Source: CALAED01 sp036378315 (GTDB taxonomy: Bacteria; Actinomycetota; Actinomycetes; Streptosporangiales; Streptosporangiaceae). From it: DNA of 64,000 nt. The notes beneath the pieces were generated by a model, which was not told where the DNA came from, searched no databases, and worked only from the letters and a program-made list of their open reading frames with translations. The position numbers and the translations under genes are program-made. This document shows positions 8,591-17,258 of this stretch, piece by piece. How positions within the stretch are numbered: the stretch's first letter is position 1; each line of letters begins with the position of its first letter. Where the stretch lies: NCBI GenBank assembly GCA_036378315.1, contig DASUWU010000153.1, positions 1-64,000 of the forward strand. The letters are read 5' to 3'.

Positions 8591-9793
8591 TTATTGCGCC
8601 TTGTCGGGACTTTTTCCGCCCATGGCGCGGCTGAGTTGGTCGAGGACGAATGGCGCCGGGAGGCGTTCCTGCTCCAGGCGCAGGTAGGCGCCGTGCTCTG
8701 TGGACAGTGCGGTTAGGGCGGCGGTTTCGCTGTCGGTGAGGTTCGGATCCGGCCTGTCGGTTCGTGTCTCCTCCTCGACGGCAAGAGCTCTGTGCTTTTC
8801 GAGCGTGACCGGGTCCATGAGGACAGAGACGATGCGCGGCAGCCGGGTACGGGCACGTGACAGCAAGGTGAATCCGGCACGATCGAGATCGCCCCAGTAC
8901 AGATGGTGCGCGCCATCCAGCCAGCCAATCTCGTCCAGGACGTTGAGGTGGTTGCCTAGCGAGTGGACGACCACGGTCCGAGGTCGGTCGGGGACTAGGT
9001 AGGCAGACTCTTTGTTCTCGATGATCAAGATCCTCTCTGGGCGGATGGGTAGCGCGTTGATTTCCGGCAGGGGTGCATTCAGGTGGCGCAATCTGCCCAC
9101 CTGTCCGCGATCGGCGGGGTCGGTCAATATCACGTCGACATGCACAGGCAGCGCCTTCAGCCCGAGCGGGTCCACGTCGTCCTGTTCCAGATGCTCGTCT
9201 TGTTCATCGGTATGTGATTGTTCGGTGATATTAAGGCAGGCCAGGACCAGCCGACGGTTCCGAGTAAGCCACTTGGTGTGCATGCCAGAGACGGGCACTT
9301 GCCGGATCGTCAGTCCGGAACGCGGGTTCTCGGCGAACCATTTGGTGGCCTCGAGCAGAATCTCGAAGTCGGCATCGGCCAGATCGACGATCTGCTGCAA
9401 ATAAGGGCGCAAGCGCTCCTCGACCACACCGCCCGGCAGGGCGCGGATCCGTGACCACCTGAGGTTTGCCCGCCGCCAGTGGTCTGCGAGATTCCGGTCG
9501 AGGACGACGAGGTCGTCGATCGTGTGCAGGTCCAGGTGGGTGAATACATCCTGGGCGCCTATGGCAGTGTGGCGAGTGACGCTGCGTAGCCGGGCGCTGG
9601 GGTGCACCTCCACCCAGTTCCGCCAGGCCCGCATCCACCGGCCGACGGTGTCGGATTCGCGGGCGATTGTCTGCGCCGAGGGTGTGGCAAGGGAGAAAGA
9701 GAACTGGGAGTCGGCTCCGTCCAGTAGCCAGTCGCGCCAGTTCTTGCGGTACCGGACACGTATCTGGTCTATGACATGATCGGGATCGCGCAT
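8591..9793 (-). CDS. jetD: Wadjet protein JetD (DUF3322-DUF2220, Toprim nuclease subunit)
   Basis: A 400-residue protein, the usual JetD size. The N-terminal half corresponds to DUF3322 and the C-terminal half to DUF2220 with a topoisomerase VI-A-like Toprim centre: IIENKES with glutamates 259 and 262, and YWGDLDRAG with Asp 302 and Asp 304. These are the metal-binding acidic residues expected of a DNA-cleaving Toprim enzyme, and all are present. In type I Wadjet, JetABC extrudes DNA loops and JetD cuts closed circular DNA, removing plasmids. It is the last gene of the jetABCD operon; its ATG overlaps the jetC stop (TGATG). Nothing suggests inactivation. Confidence 0.93.
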   Translation of the reverse strand: MRDPDHVIDQIRVRYRKNWRDWLLDGADSQFSFSLATPSAQTIARESDTVGRWMRAWRNWVEVHPSARLRSVTRHTAIGAQDVFTHLDLHTIDDLVVLDRNLADHWRRANLRWSRIRALPGGVVEERLRPYLQQIVDLADADFEILLEATKWFAENPRSGLTIRQVPVSGMHTKWLTRNRRLVLACLNITEQSHTDEQDEHLEQDDVDPLGLKALPVHVDVILTDPADRGQVGRLRHLNAPLPEINALPIRPERILIIENKESAYLVPDRPRTVVVHSLGNHLNVLDEIGWLDGAHHLYWGDLDRAGFTLLSRARTRLPRIVSVLMDPVTLEKHRALAVEEETRTDRPDPNLTDSETAALTALSTEHGAYLRLEQERLPAPFVLDQLSRAMGGKSPDKAQ

Positions 9794-12700
9794 CAGTTCT
9801 GTGTGTCCTCCAGCTGCAGCGCTTCCGTCATGGTCATCGGGTAGATGCGCACGCGGGTGGGGGCGTCTGCATCGATGTTGATGTAGGCGACGGATTCGAC
9901 GTAGTCCTCGAAGGCGGTCGCTTTTTCGCGAGGAGCCCCCACGATCAGCTGGAAGCCGAGGGCCTTCAGTGCGGACAGGGAGCGGCCGGTGTAGTCGCTG
10001 TCGGCCTTGACGAACCCTTCATCCAGGATGATGGATGCGTAGCTAGGGGGTCCTTCGTGGCCTTCGCCGAGGCGGAAACGCAGGGCGGCGCCGAGGATGA
10101 ACGCGATCAGCTCCTGCCCTTCGCCGCCACTCATGCCGGACACACCGTCATGGATGAGCTTGACCCCGTCAGGACGGGTCTCGATGGCTTGGAACTCGAC
10201 GTGCTCGCGGGCGTCGAACACTCGCCGCCGCCAGGTGTCACCGGCTCGTGATTGGTCGTCGAGCTTGGCGAGGTGTTTGCGTAGGCGGGTGAAGGACTTC
10301 TCGACTTGGTCGGCGTCCCGTTTGGTGTCCAGGGCGACGGTGTTGCTGGTGTAGCGGGTGATGATCTGGCGGAAGTCCTTTAGGTCGCTGCTTGGCCGCT
10401 CGACTGATTCGATGCTCAGCGTGGCGTCCTGCCGGAACCGCACGTGGCGCAGCACGTCGTTGATCGGGGCCAGCCCTCGTTTGATGGTCCGCGCGTCGTC
10501 GTCGATCTGCACGAGTACCCCGCGCAGCTGACGGTTCATGTCCGCGTCGACCTTCGCCAGCCATGCGTCCTTCGCGCGGGGGAGGTCGTCGGTCACCAGT
10601 TGCTGGTAGATCGCCAGCAGCGCAGGCAGGGAATCGATGGTGCCGTCCGTCTCGCGGGCGGTCCGTTCGTCCAGGTTCCGGTAGGCGGCGATGTGGCCTA
10701 CCACGGCTGTATCGAGCTTCTCCCGGTCCTCTTTGTGTCGTTCGATCTGCTGGCGCAGGTTGGCGATCGCGGCGGTCAAGCTCGCCGCGATCCCGGTGGT
10801 GCCGGCTGGCGCGGCGAACGGGGTGGCGGCGAGCGCGGCGCGTTCGTCGTCGGTCAGCGGCGGCGCTGTATCGAGGCGGTCCTTCGCATCGTCCACGACC
10901 GAGGCGAGGTCGCCCCATTCCGTGTCGAGTCTCTTCTGCTCCTCCTCGAGTCGTTGCACCTGGCCGCGCGCCGCGACCGCTTCGTCGCGCTGCTTGTGCA
11001 ACAGCTCCGTCAGGTACGCAACTTGAGGAGAGTTGGCCTGCGCGAGCTGGGTTTCGAGCTCGCTCATCTGATCCTTCGCGGCTGACGTGTCGATCAGGTC
11101 CCAAGTAAGGTCGGTGCGGAGCGCTCGCAGCTCGTCCAGTCGGGCGCGAGCCGAGTCGCGTTTTAGGGCGGTCTCGTTCGCCGACGCGTCAGCGACCTGG
11201 AGCTCGCGTTGTATCGATTCGAGCTCGTCGTCCAGTTCTTGCAGCAGCCGGCGGGTGTCCCACCCTAGCCAGGGGTAACGGAGGCGGCGGTCGTCCTTCG
11301 TGAACCGGTCGCGGGCGCCGGTGCGCATGCCGGCTGGGGTGATCGTGCCGCGAGCCCATGCGGGACGCTCGTTTTCCATCTCGGCCTCGGTCTCCGCGCA
11401 GAAGTAGTTCGCGGTTTCGTTCAGCTCGCCTGCGAGCCACCCCTGGAATGGGTGGTCGGCGATGTCGAGTAGCGCCGGGACCCCGCCCTCCATCGGGGCG
11501 GGTCTCGGTGCGCCGGAGACGGCGGGGGCGATGGTGACTGAACCGCGCATGTCGTGGTCGTGTACGTATCGGCGCACACGCGCGAACTCGCGGCTGTCGA
11601 CGAGGAGGGTGCTCGACAAGGGCAGCAGCAGGCCGACGACCGCCTTCTCCCACCGACGGTGCTCGGGCTTGAGCTCTAGCAGCTCGCCGGCGTAGCGAAG
11701 CCGGTCCTTCTCGATGTCAAGGTCGGAGGCGATCCGGTTGCGACGCGCATCGGCATCCTCGGGAATGAGGCTGCGTCGTGCCCGCAACCCGGCAATCTCG
11801 CGTTCCTTCGCCTTGGCGTCGTCGCGGAGCTGCCAGAGCCGGCCAGCTGCCTTGGTGGCTGTCTCGGAGGCTTGGTTTAGTGCCTTCGATTCCTGCGTGG
11901 CGAGGTCGTCGAGGCTGGCGTGGGTGAGCGTCACGTCGCCTGGTGAGGTGGGCAGGGACAACCCGAACACGGTGAGGCTGCTCTCGAATCGCCGCCGTTC
12001 TGTCTCGACCTGCGCCAGTTTTTCCTTCGCACGTTCGAGCTGTAGCTGGATGAGTCCGGAACGGTCGCCCCCGGCCGCGGTGAGCTGGGCGATCGTGTCC
12101 TTCTCCCGCCGGTCGGCGGTTTTGGCCGCTTTCACCGCGGCCGCGTGCTTTTCGTCGACCTCCGCCTTGGCGAGACGGTTGTCGTCGACGGCGATCTCGG
12201 CCCACTCGGCGACCTTCTCCGCGTGCCACACATGAATACGAGTTGGGCCGTCGCCGTCACCGGTCAGCAGCCTGTTCTTGGCCACGTAGTCGGCGCCGGC
12301 CGCGCGGTACTTCTCGGCGATTCCAGGAAGAGGCGCGAGCGTCGCGGCGCGGCCACGTGCCGTCTCGAACTCGTCATACAGCCGTGACGCCTCCCGGTAC
12401 GCCTCGAGTGCAACGTCCCACCGGGCCAGCGCGAGCGGCTCGGTAAGCACGAAGTCCTTGAACAGGGCGTTGATGGAGAAGATCCCCTTGGACGCCTGGG
12501 CACGCCGCAGCAACTGCATCGCCAGGCGCTGTGACTCGTCGGTGGAGCCCATCCCCATGACGGTGCGCATCTTCGCATGCACACGTGCCTGCGAGGAGTC
12601 CACCACGTCGCCCCGATCCGGGTCGACAAGACGTTCGAGTGACGTCTTTGACAGCGGGGAGGCGCCCTGGCGAACGGCGGTGATCCCGTTAAGCTGCGCC

Positions 12701-13239
12701 AGGTCGAAGTGGTCATTGACGAATCCGTACACGGTGGCAGCGTTGATCGCCTCCGGCCCGTCGGTGTCTGGGCCGACCCACGCCAGGCGAAACGCTGTGA
12801 CGCGGCGCCCGTCACGGGTCTCCCACGTGATTGCGGCACCGCTGGGGAAGCCGGGCTCCCCAGGCCGTCGCAGGTAGTTCGTCGTAGCGGAGCGCCGGTT
12901 TTCATCCTGCCTTTGGTCGGTGTGACCGCGCGCGTACGAATAGACGGTCCGTTCACGCTTCTTGCCGCGGTCGTCGCGGGCAGCTTGATTGAACTCCTGT
13001 GGATTCGGCAGGATTACTGAGGCCATCGCGTCCAGCAGGGTGGACTTGCCGCGCCCGGACGGTCCGACGATCGCGGTGCCCGACCGCGCCACGGTCATGG
13101 TCTGCAGACCCGAGTACGCGCCCCAGTTGAGGACTTGCACCTGGCTTATGCGGAACTGCGCTGGGCCTTGTCCGTCGGCTATAACCAGAGGCAGGACGTT
13201 CTGCTCAACCGGTCCCGCGGGCGCCTCTGTCGCGGTCAT
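9793..13239 (-). CDS. jetC: Wadjet protein JetC (SMC/MukB-like ATPase)
   Basis: A 1148-residue SMC-like ATPase. Walker A GPSGRGKST has lysine 65, the signature GMSGGEGQ has serine 1037, and Walker B SIILDEGF has D1073 and E1074. The middle, roughly residues 290-950, is charged and heptad-rich as expected of a long coiled coil. A conserved-looking segment after Walker A (PNPQEFNQAARD) is typical of this family. JetC dimerises and, with JetA (kleisin) and JetB (KITE-like), translocates DNA to sense circular plasmids. ATG overlaps the jetB stop by 4 nt (ATGA). Length, motifs and neighbours all agree. Confidence 0.95.
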   Translation of the reverse strand: MTATEAPAGPVEQNVLPLVIADGQGPAQFRISQVQVLNWGAYSGLQTMTVARSGTAIVGPSGRGKSTLLDAMASVILPNPQEFNQAARDDRGKKRERTVYSYARGHTDQRQDENRRSATTNYLRRPGEPGFPSGAAITWETRDGRRVTAFRLAWVGPDTDGPEAINAATVYGFVNDHFDLAQLNGITAVRQGASPLSKTSLERLVDPDRGDVVDSSQARVHAKMRTVMGMGSTDESQRLAMQLLRRAQASKGIFSINALFKDFVLTEPLALARWDVALEAYREASRLYDEFETARGRAATLAPLPGIAEKYRAAGADYVAKNRLLTGDGDGPTRIHVWHAEKVAEWAEIAVDDNRLAKAEVDEKHAAAVKAAKTADRREKDTIAQLTAAGGDRSGLIQLQLERAKEKLAQVETERRRFESSLTVFGLSLPTSPGDVTLTHASLDDLATQESKALNQASETATKAAGRLWQLRDDAKAKEREIAGLRARRSLIPEDADARRNRIASDLDIEKDRLRYAGELLELKPEHRRWEKAVVGLLLPLSSTLLVDSREFARVRRYVHDHDMRGSVTIAPAVSGAPRPAPMEGGVPALLDIADHPFQGWLAGELNETANYFCAETEAEMENERPAWARGTITPAGMRTGARDRFTKDDRRLRYPWLGWDTRRLLQELDDELESIQRELQVADASANETALKRDSARARLDELRALRTDLTWDLIDTSAAKDQMSELETQLAQANSPQVAYLTELLHKQRDEAVAARGQVQRLEEEQKRLDTEWGDLASVVDDAKDRLDTAPPLTDDERAALAATPFAAPAGTTGIAASLTAAIANLRQQIERHKEDREKLDTAVVGHIAAYRNLDERTARETDGTIDSLPALLAIYQQLVTDDLPRAKDAWLAKVDADMNRQLRGVLVQIDDDARTIKRGLAPINDVLRHVRFRQDATLSIESVERPSSDLKDFRQIITRYTSNTVALDTKRDADQVEKSFTRLRKHLAKLDDQSRAGDTWRRRVFDAREHVEFQAIETRPDGVKLIHDGVSGMSGGEGQELIAFILGAALRFRLGEGHEGPPSYASIILDEGFVKADSDYTGRSLSALKALGFQLIVGAPREKATAFEDYVESVAYINIDADAPTRVRIYPMTMTEALQLEDTQN

Positions 13240-13940
13240 GGGAGGTCCTCGCCAGGTACGTCTCCCTCGGACTCGTCGCTCGCTTCGGCTGCTTCGGCTG
13301 CTTCGGCTGCGCGGATGAAGTATTGCTCGAAGCGCATCATCTCATCGGCACTGATCAGGGGCACGACGGCGGGTGAAACGGTGAAGAGGTAATCGGCGTC
13401 CGGATCCTGCGTCAGCAGCTTCAGCTCGACCACAGCACGGATGGCGGCGTCCACGCGGCGCTCGAACCTTGCCTCGTCGCCGTCGCCGTCCTCCCGGAAC
13501 GGACGTAGGAACTCGGCCACCTGAGCCCGAGTGATCACCACCGGGTCGTCGGTAGCGTCTGTGTAGGTGTGCTCTTTGCGAAGGTGTATCAGTAGTAGGG
13601 ACGCGTCACGGTGCAGCGGCTTGTCGCGGCGCAGCAACCTGGGCGCGTCCTCGGCCGGGTCCTGCCGCTTGAACGCCACCTCGTAATCCCTGTCGACGAC
13701 GAGGAGCAGGAACATATCCGCGAGGCGCTCGCAGACCTCGTTCTCGTACGTCAGCAGCGCATCCCACACCGATCGGTTGCGAGATCTGGTGATGAACCGG
13801 TTGGTCAGCAGCGTCGTCAGCGCTCGGCGTGCGGTAGCCGGCAAACGAGAAGCACCGGGGATGTCCGGTTCGTCGTCTTCGACGCCGAATTCGTCCAGGT
13901 CGTCGTTAGACATGTCAGCGTCGTCGATGCGAACACTCAC
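13236..13940 (-). CDS. jetB: Wadjet protein JetB (DUF4194)
   Basis: A 234-residue DUF4194 protein, the small MukE/KITE-like subunit that binds JetA and JetC. The body contains two winged-helix-like parts; HRDASLLLIHLRKEH and FLRPFRED are recognisable. The acidic N-terminus is rich in Asp/Glu and looks disordered. The C-terminus carries an AAEAAEAAE run encoded by a 9-bp tandem repeat (around 13285-13312) and an acidic tail; both may vary between relatives. The start is GTG, overlapping the jetA stop (GTGA). Confidence 0.92.
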   Translation of the reverse strand: MSVRIDDADMSNDDLDEFGVEDDEPDIPGASRLPATARRALTTLLTNRFITRSRNRSVWDALLTYENEVCERLADMFLLLVVDRDYEVAFKRQDPAEDAPRLLRRDKPLHRDASLLLIHLRKEHTYTDATDDPVVITRAQVAEFLRPFREDGDGDEARFERRVDAAIRAVVELKLLTQDPDADYLFTVSPAVVPLISADEMMRFEQYFIRAAEAAEAAEASDESEGDVPGEDLP

Positions 13941-15394
13941 GGCATCTCCTTCCTGGGCACTGGGGCGTCGAAGACGAGGTGAGGCAGCGTGGCCATCAGG
14001 GCGGTGGCCCGGTCTCCGGACAGCCGCACGGTTTCGTCGAGGTCGGTGTCGACCTTCCCATGCATGACCGCAAGGTCGAGCAGGCTCACCAGGGTGCCCA
14101 GGCGTTGGAACTCAGCTGGGGTGGCTTCGAATACCTCGGCACCGGTCACCACCGGCCGGTTGGCGAGGAGCTTGTTGATGGTTCGTCGGACGGCACGCGG
14201 ACTGGTACCGGCGGCCAGCCGAAGGGCGGCTCGATCTTCGGTGGGAAGCGTCCTGCGGTGCTCGGTGACCTCGACGACGACCTCCTGCGGCCCGTGGTCT
14301 CGCCACAGCTGCGTTTGGGAGACGTCGATGGCGGCGAGCGGGCCCACGCCGAGCACGTCCTGCGGCACGTACCGCTGCCCAGGCTCGGCCTGTACCCAGG
14401 TCGCGCCGGCGTGCAAGGCGCGGTCGGCGAGGTTGAGCAGCCGCTGGTGGCGGCCGTGGGCGGCGCGCGTCAGGAAGCGGCGTAGCGATGCGGACCAGCG
14501 CACGTAGCTGGTCTGCACGTCGAGCTCTGCGGCGAGGAGGGTCGAGAGCATGCTGTCGAGTTCTTCACGCTGCGCGGCGGTCATGTGCTCGCGAGCGAAC
14601 TCCTGCGCGAGGATCTGATCGATGTCGGCGCGGATCTGTTCGGTCTGTCTGGACGACAGCAGCCGCGAGAACCCGAGATATGCCGTCCCCTGGCTCGTCT
14701 TTGACAGCAGATCGTTCTCGTGAAGGTACTCCTCAACGAGGTCAGCCTTGGGCGGTCCATAGATCATGGCTCGCCGCGCGACTTGCTGGTGACGATCCTC
14801 CACCATAGTCCGCAGCTGCCGGAAGTCAGCAGGCAGGGACCGTGTCATGCCGAGAATCTCGCGCAGCTGCTGCTTCATCTCCTCCATGGTCGCCAGCCGC
14901 ACTCGGCCGGAGCCAATGTCGTCGCGTCTCTTACGCAGCTCGGCGATCTGTTGGTCGATACGCCGCACCTGGACGTCCCTGTCCGGATTGGTCATGTCGG
15001 CCAGGAGCCGTACAGCGTGCGAGATAGAGCCGAGGCGTGCGCTACTGACGGTCGTCTCTCCCTCGACAAGCTCGCGGACGAATCGCAGCGCTCGCAGCGA
15101 GTACGACGAGAGGCGGTACCTTAGGCGTCCGTTGAGCGTCTCGGTCTCCAGCCAGCGCTTTTCGACCCAGTCGCGGCAATGTTCGGCCGGTGTGACATTG
15201 CTCTGCCACTCGGGGACCTGTTCGCGCGCCTCGGTAACTCGTTCGTGGAACCACTCGGCGGAAACCGACCCGTCGACCTGCTCGAGGTGCTCAGCGAACA
15301 GCGGCAGCACCCAGTCCCTCGAGTACGCCTTGAGCAGCGTCAGCGTTGGATTCGACTCCAGCGCCACGCGGATCCGCTCGCTTGTGATCTCCAT
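13937..15394 (-). CDS. jetA: Wadjet protein JetA (DUF3375)
   Basis: A 485-residue DUF3375 protein, first gene of jetABCD. It is the kleisin-like subunit bridging the JetC heads in the Wadjet motor. The sequence is largely helical with an N-terminal SNPTLTLLKAYSRDWVLPLF typical of the family and a central region rich in Arg/Glu. I used ATG 15394; a TTG at 15403 in the same frame would add three residues. No strong Shine-Dalgarno precedes either. The promoter for the operon should lie in the 142 nt up to 15536 unless transcription comes from the upstream exonuclease gene, which has the same direction. Confidence 0.93.
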   Translation of the reverse strand: MEITSERIRVALESNPTLTLLKAYSRDWVLPLFAEHLEQVDGSVSAEWFHERVTEAREQVPEWQSNVTPAEHCRDWVEKRWLETETLNGRLRYRLSSYSLRALRFVRELVEGETTVSSARLGSISHAVRLLADMTNPDRDVQVRRIDQQIAELRKRRDDIGSGRVRLATMEEMKQQLREILGMTRSLPADFRQLRTMVEDRHQQVARRAMIYGPPKADLVEEYLHENDLLSKTSQGTAYLGFSRLLSSRQTEQIRADIDQILAQEFAREHMTAAQREELDSMLSTLLAAELDVQTSYVRWSASLRRFLTRAAHGRHQRLLNLADRALHAGATWVQAEPGQRYVPQDVLGVGPLAAIDVSQTQLWRDHGPQEVVVEVTEHRRTLPTEDRAALRLAAGTSPRAVRRTINKLLANRPVVTGAEVFEATPAEFQRLGTLVSLLDLAVMHGKVDTDLDETVRLSGDRATALMATLPHLVFDAPVPRKEMP

Positions 15395-15536
15395 GACTAC
15401 CAATCACGTCACTCTTCATGCCAACACTGCCGAGTCTGCCGGAGCCCGCCGACAAAATGCGTCCGCCTGGCGCACGCCGGACGGTAATCGGGGCTGGCAA
15501 CGTCCGGAGGCCCGGCCATGTCTGCCCCGAACTGGA

Positions 15537-16784
15537 TCAAACAAGTATTTGCCTCTTCTGTGTCATATCGCTGAGTATGTCGGCGAATGCCATCTCGGTG
15601 ATGATAGGGATCTTGTAATCGCGCGCTTTGCGTGCCTTGCCGGACAGGGAATCAGGGTCACCGGCGACAACGAGTACCGTCTTTTTAGTGACGCCGTTGC
15701 CGACGGTGAGGCCTGCCGCTCGGGCGCGCTCTGCCCAGACTTCGCGGGGTTCGCTCATTTCTCCGGTGAGAACGATGTGGTCTCCGGGTTGCAGCTCGAA
15801 CCGTCCGAGGGCGCCTTCGTGGGGCGAGGGGTTCTGTTTCCGTCCGCGCAGTAGCGCTTCTTCCACGTCGGCTGATCCGAGTCCCAACATGGTGGCGACC
15901 TGCCGCAAGTCTGCCGTTTCAGCTTCGGTAACGACGCCGTCCTCCCAGGCCGCCGCCCCCAGCGCCGTGAGGTAGGACCGGTGCGCGGCGAGTGCAGCTT
16001 CCCGGTCGAGGCCGAGGTGCTCGGCGAGGTCTACCAGGGCGTCGGCTTCGCTGGCGCTGATGTGGCGGTCGAGTAGTGCGCCGTCGAGGACGGCCAGGTA
16101 GGAGTCGATCGCTGGTTCGGTCGAGTGGGGGATCCGGTCGACCAGGCGGGCCAGGAAGTGCTGCGAGGCTGTGGATGCTTGGCCGCGGCGTACCGCAGTT
16201 GCAGAAGAAGCGGGCAGCGCGGGCCACGGTAGGGCTGCTGCTCGGACGGCTGCCTGTTCCCACGGGGTAGGTGTTCCGGCTTGCGTCAGAAGGTGAGCGA
16301 GCAGCCCGGCGGTGGCGTGTGCGTCCTGCAGCGCATCATGGTGACCGGTCAGGGGTACGGCGGCCGCCCGGCAACAGGAGGCCAGCGACCTGGATGCTAA
16401 CGGCAGGTAGTCGATGGCCAGCCGCATCGTGCACAGGCCGTCCCCGGCCGAGATGGGGACGTCGACACCGAGTCGGGCGTACTCGGCGGCCAGGAACATG
16501 GCGTCAAAGGCAAGGTTGTGCGCGACCACCATCCGGCCTTTGAGCAGGCAGGTGAGCGTCCCTGCCACCTGTTCGAACGCCGGTGCCTTGCGCACGTCGG
16601 CGGCACGTATCCCATGCACGCTTACGGGTCCGAGGTCCCGCACCGGATTAACGAGCGTCGCCCACTCGCCAGTGACCTTTCCCGCACAATCCAGGTGAAC
16701 CACGCCGATCTCGATCACACGGTCATGACGGTTCACATACAGCCCAGTTGTCTCCACGTCGACAACGGCGTATCCCTGCCACAT
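15537..16784 (-). CDS. DEDDh 3'-5' exonuclease with TerB-like middle and C-terminal BRCT domain
   Basis: A 415-residue protein. Residues 1-170 form a DnaQ-type exonuclease: DVET (D9, E11), VVAHNLAFD (D94), and GHHDALQD (H149, D154) complete the DEDDh set. Residues about 220-310 hold two acidic-turn helical units, LDRHISASEAD and WEDGVVTEAETAD, similar in pattern to TerB. Residues about 335-415 form a BRCT domain (GDHIVLTGEM, KKTVLVVAGDPDSLSGKA). The frame is open to 17225, but ATG 16784 with GGAG 6 nt upstream begins exactly at the exonuclease fold. It lies 142 nt upstream of jetA on the same strand and may be co-transcribed with it. The TerB-like part is my pattern reading. A role in trimming 3' ends during DNA damage or defence is inference. 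Confidence 0.85.
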   Translation of the reverse strand: MWQGYAVVDVETTGLYVNRHDRVIEIGVVHLDCAGKVTGEWATLVNPVRDLGPVSVHGIRAADVRKAPAFEQVAGTLTCLLKGRMVVAHNLAFDAMFLAAEYARLGVDVPISAGDGLCTMRLAIDYLPLASRSLASCCRAAAVPLTGHHDALQDAHATAGLLAHLLTQAGTPTPWEQAAVRAAALPWPALPASSATAVRRGQASTASQHFLARLVDRIPHSTEPAIDSYLAVLDGALLDRHISASEADALVDLAEHLGLDREAALAAHRSYLTALGAAAWEDGVVTEAETADLRQVATMLGLGSADVEEALLRGRKQNPSPHEGALGRFELQPGDHIVLTGEMSEPREVWAERARAAGLTVGNGVTKKTVLVVAGDPDSLSGKARKARDYKIPIITEMAFADILSDMTQKRQILV

Positions 16785-17222
16785 CGCTCTCCGCCCACCA
16801 TCCAGGGCCTCACCGATTGAGGCGCGCCGCAGCGTTTGACGCCGTAGGCCGCATATCTGATGACAGGGAGTCCTGATCCGGCCACGAACCGATAGGTCAT
16901 GCCGGCGGGACGACCGCCCCCGGTTGGCCGACGATGTAGCCGGTCGGACTCGACATGCCGGGCGGGTGACCGGGCAGGGAGCCCGCCGCTCCTGGACTGG
17001 CCGTCTTGGGCGAAGAGTGTGTCGGTTCTGCTTCCTGGTTTCACGAGAATCTTGCGCGGCACCGGCCGCCGGTCGTTTTCTGTACCGGTCGGAGACCACG
17101 TTGATGTGGGCTTCGAGAGGTCGATTGAATATTGGCTGGCTGGGTGCCGTCCGCACTGGGTGGTTGATCATGGTGCTGACCTGCGTTGACTGGAGGTGAG
17201 GTCCTCCATAGTCGGCGGGCTT
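16785..17222. other. Gene-free divergent interval between exonuclease and integrase remnant
   Basis: I see no convincing gene in these 438 nt. It separates divergent genes, so it should contain the promoter of the exonuclease gene and perhaps of the integrase. Short open frames on both strands lack family motifs and ribosome-binding sites. It may be decayed element DNA, for example a lost excisionase region, but I cannot show that. Confidence 0.4.
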
Positions 17223-17250
17223 CACGGTCAGATGACGGTCAAACGATCAA
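17223..17250 (+). repeat. Left copy of 28-bp direct repeat flanking the integrase
   Basis: CACGGTCAGATGACGGTC followed by AAACGATCAA. It matches the copy at 18624-18651 at 26 of 28 positions (differences G/A and A/G). It also repeats ACGGTCA-like units internally. Possible recombinase arm-binding site or a trace of element rearrangement. Confidence 0.75.
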
Positions 17251-17258
17251 GGCGGGGG

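Noticed and set aside
13285..13312. 9-bp tandem repeats in jetB considered as a regulatory or CRISPR-like array
   Set aside because: They are short, without spacers, and simply encode an Ala-Ala-Glu run in the JetB tail.
16785..17225. Longer start for the exonuclease-BRCT gene
   Set aside because: The upstream extension has no homologous pattern, while ATG 16784 has a good Shine-Dalgarno and starts at the fold.
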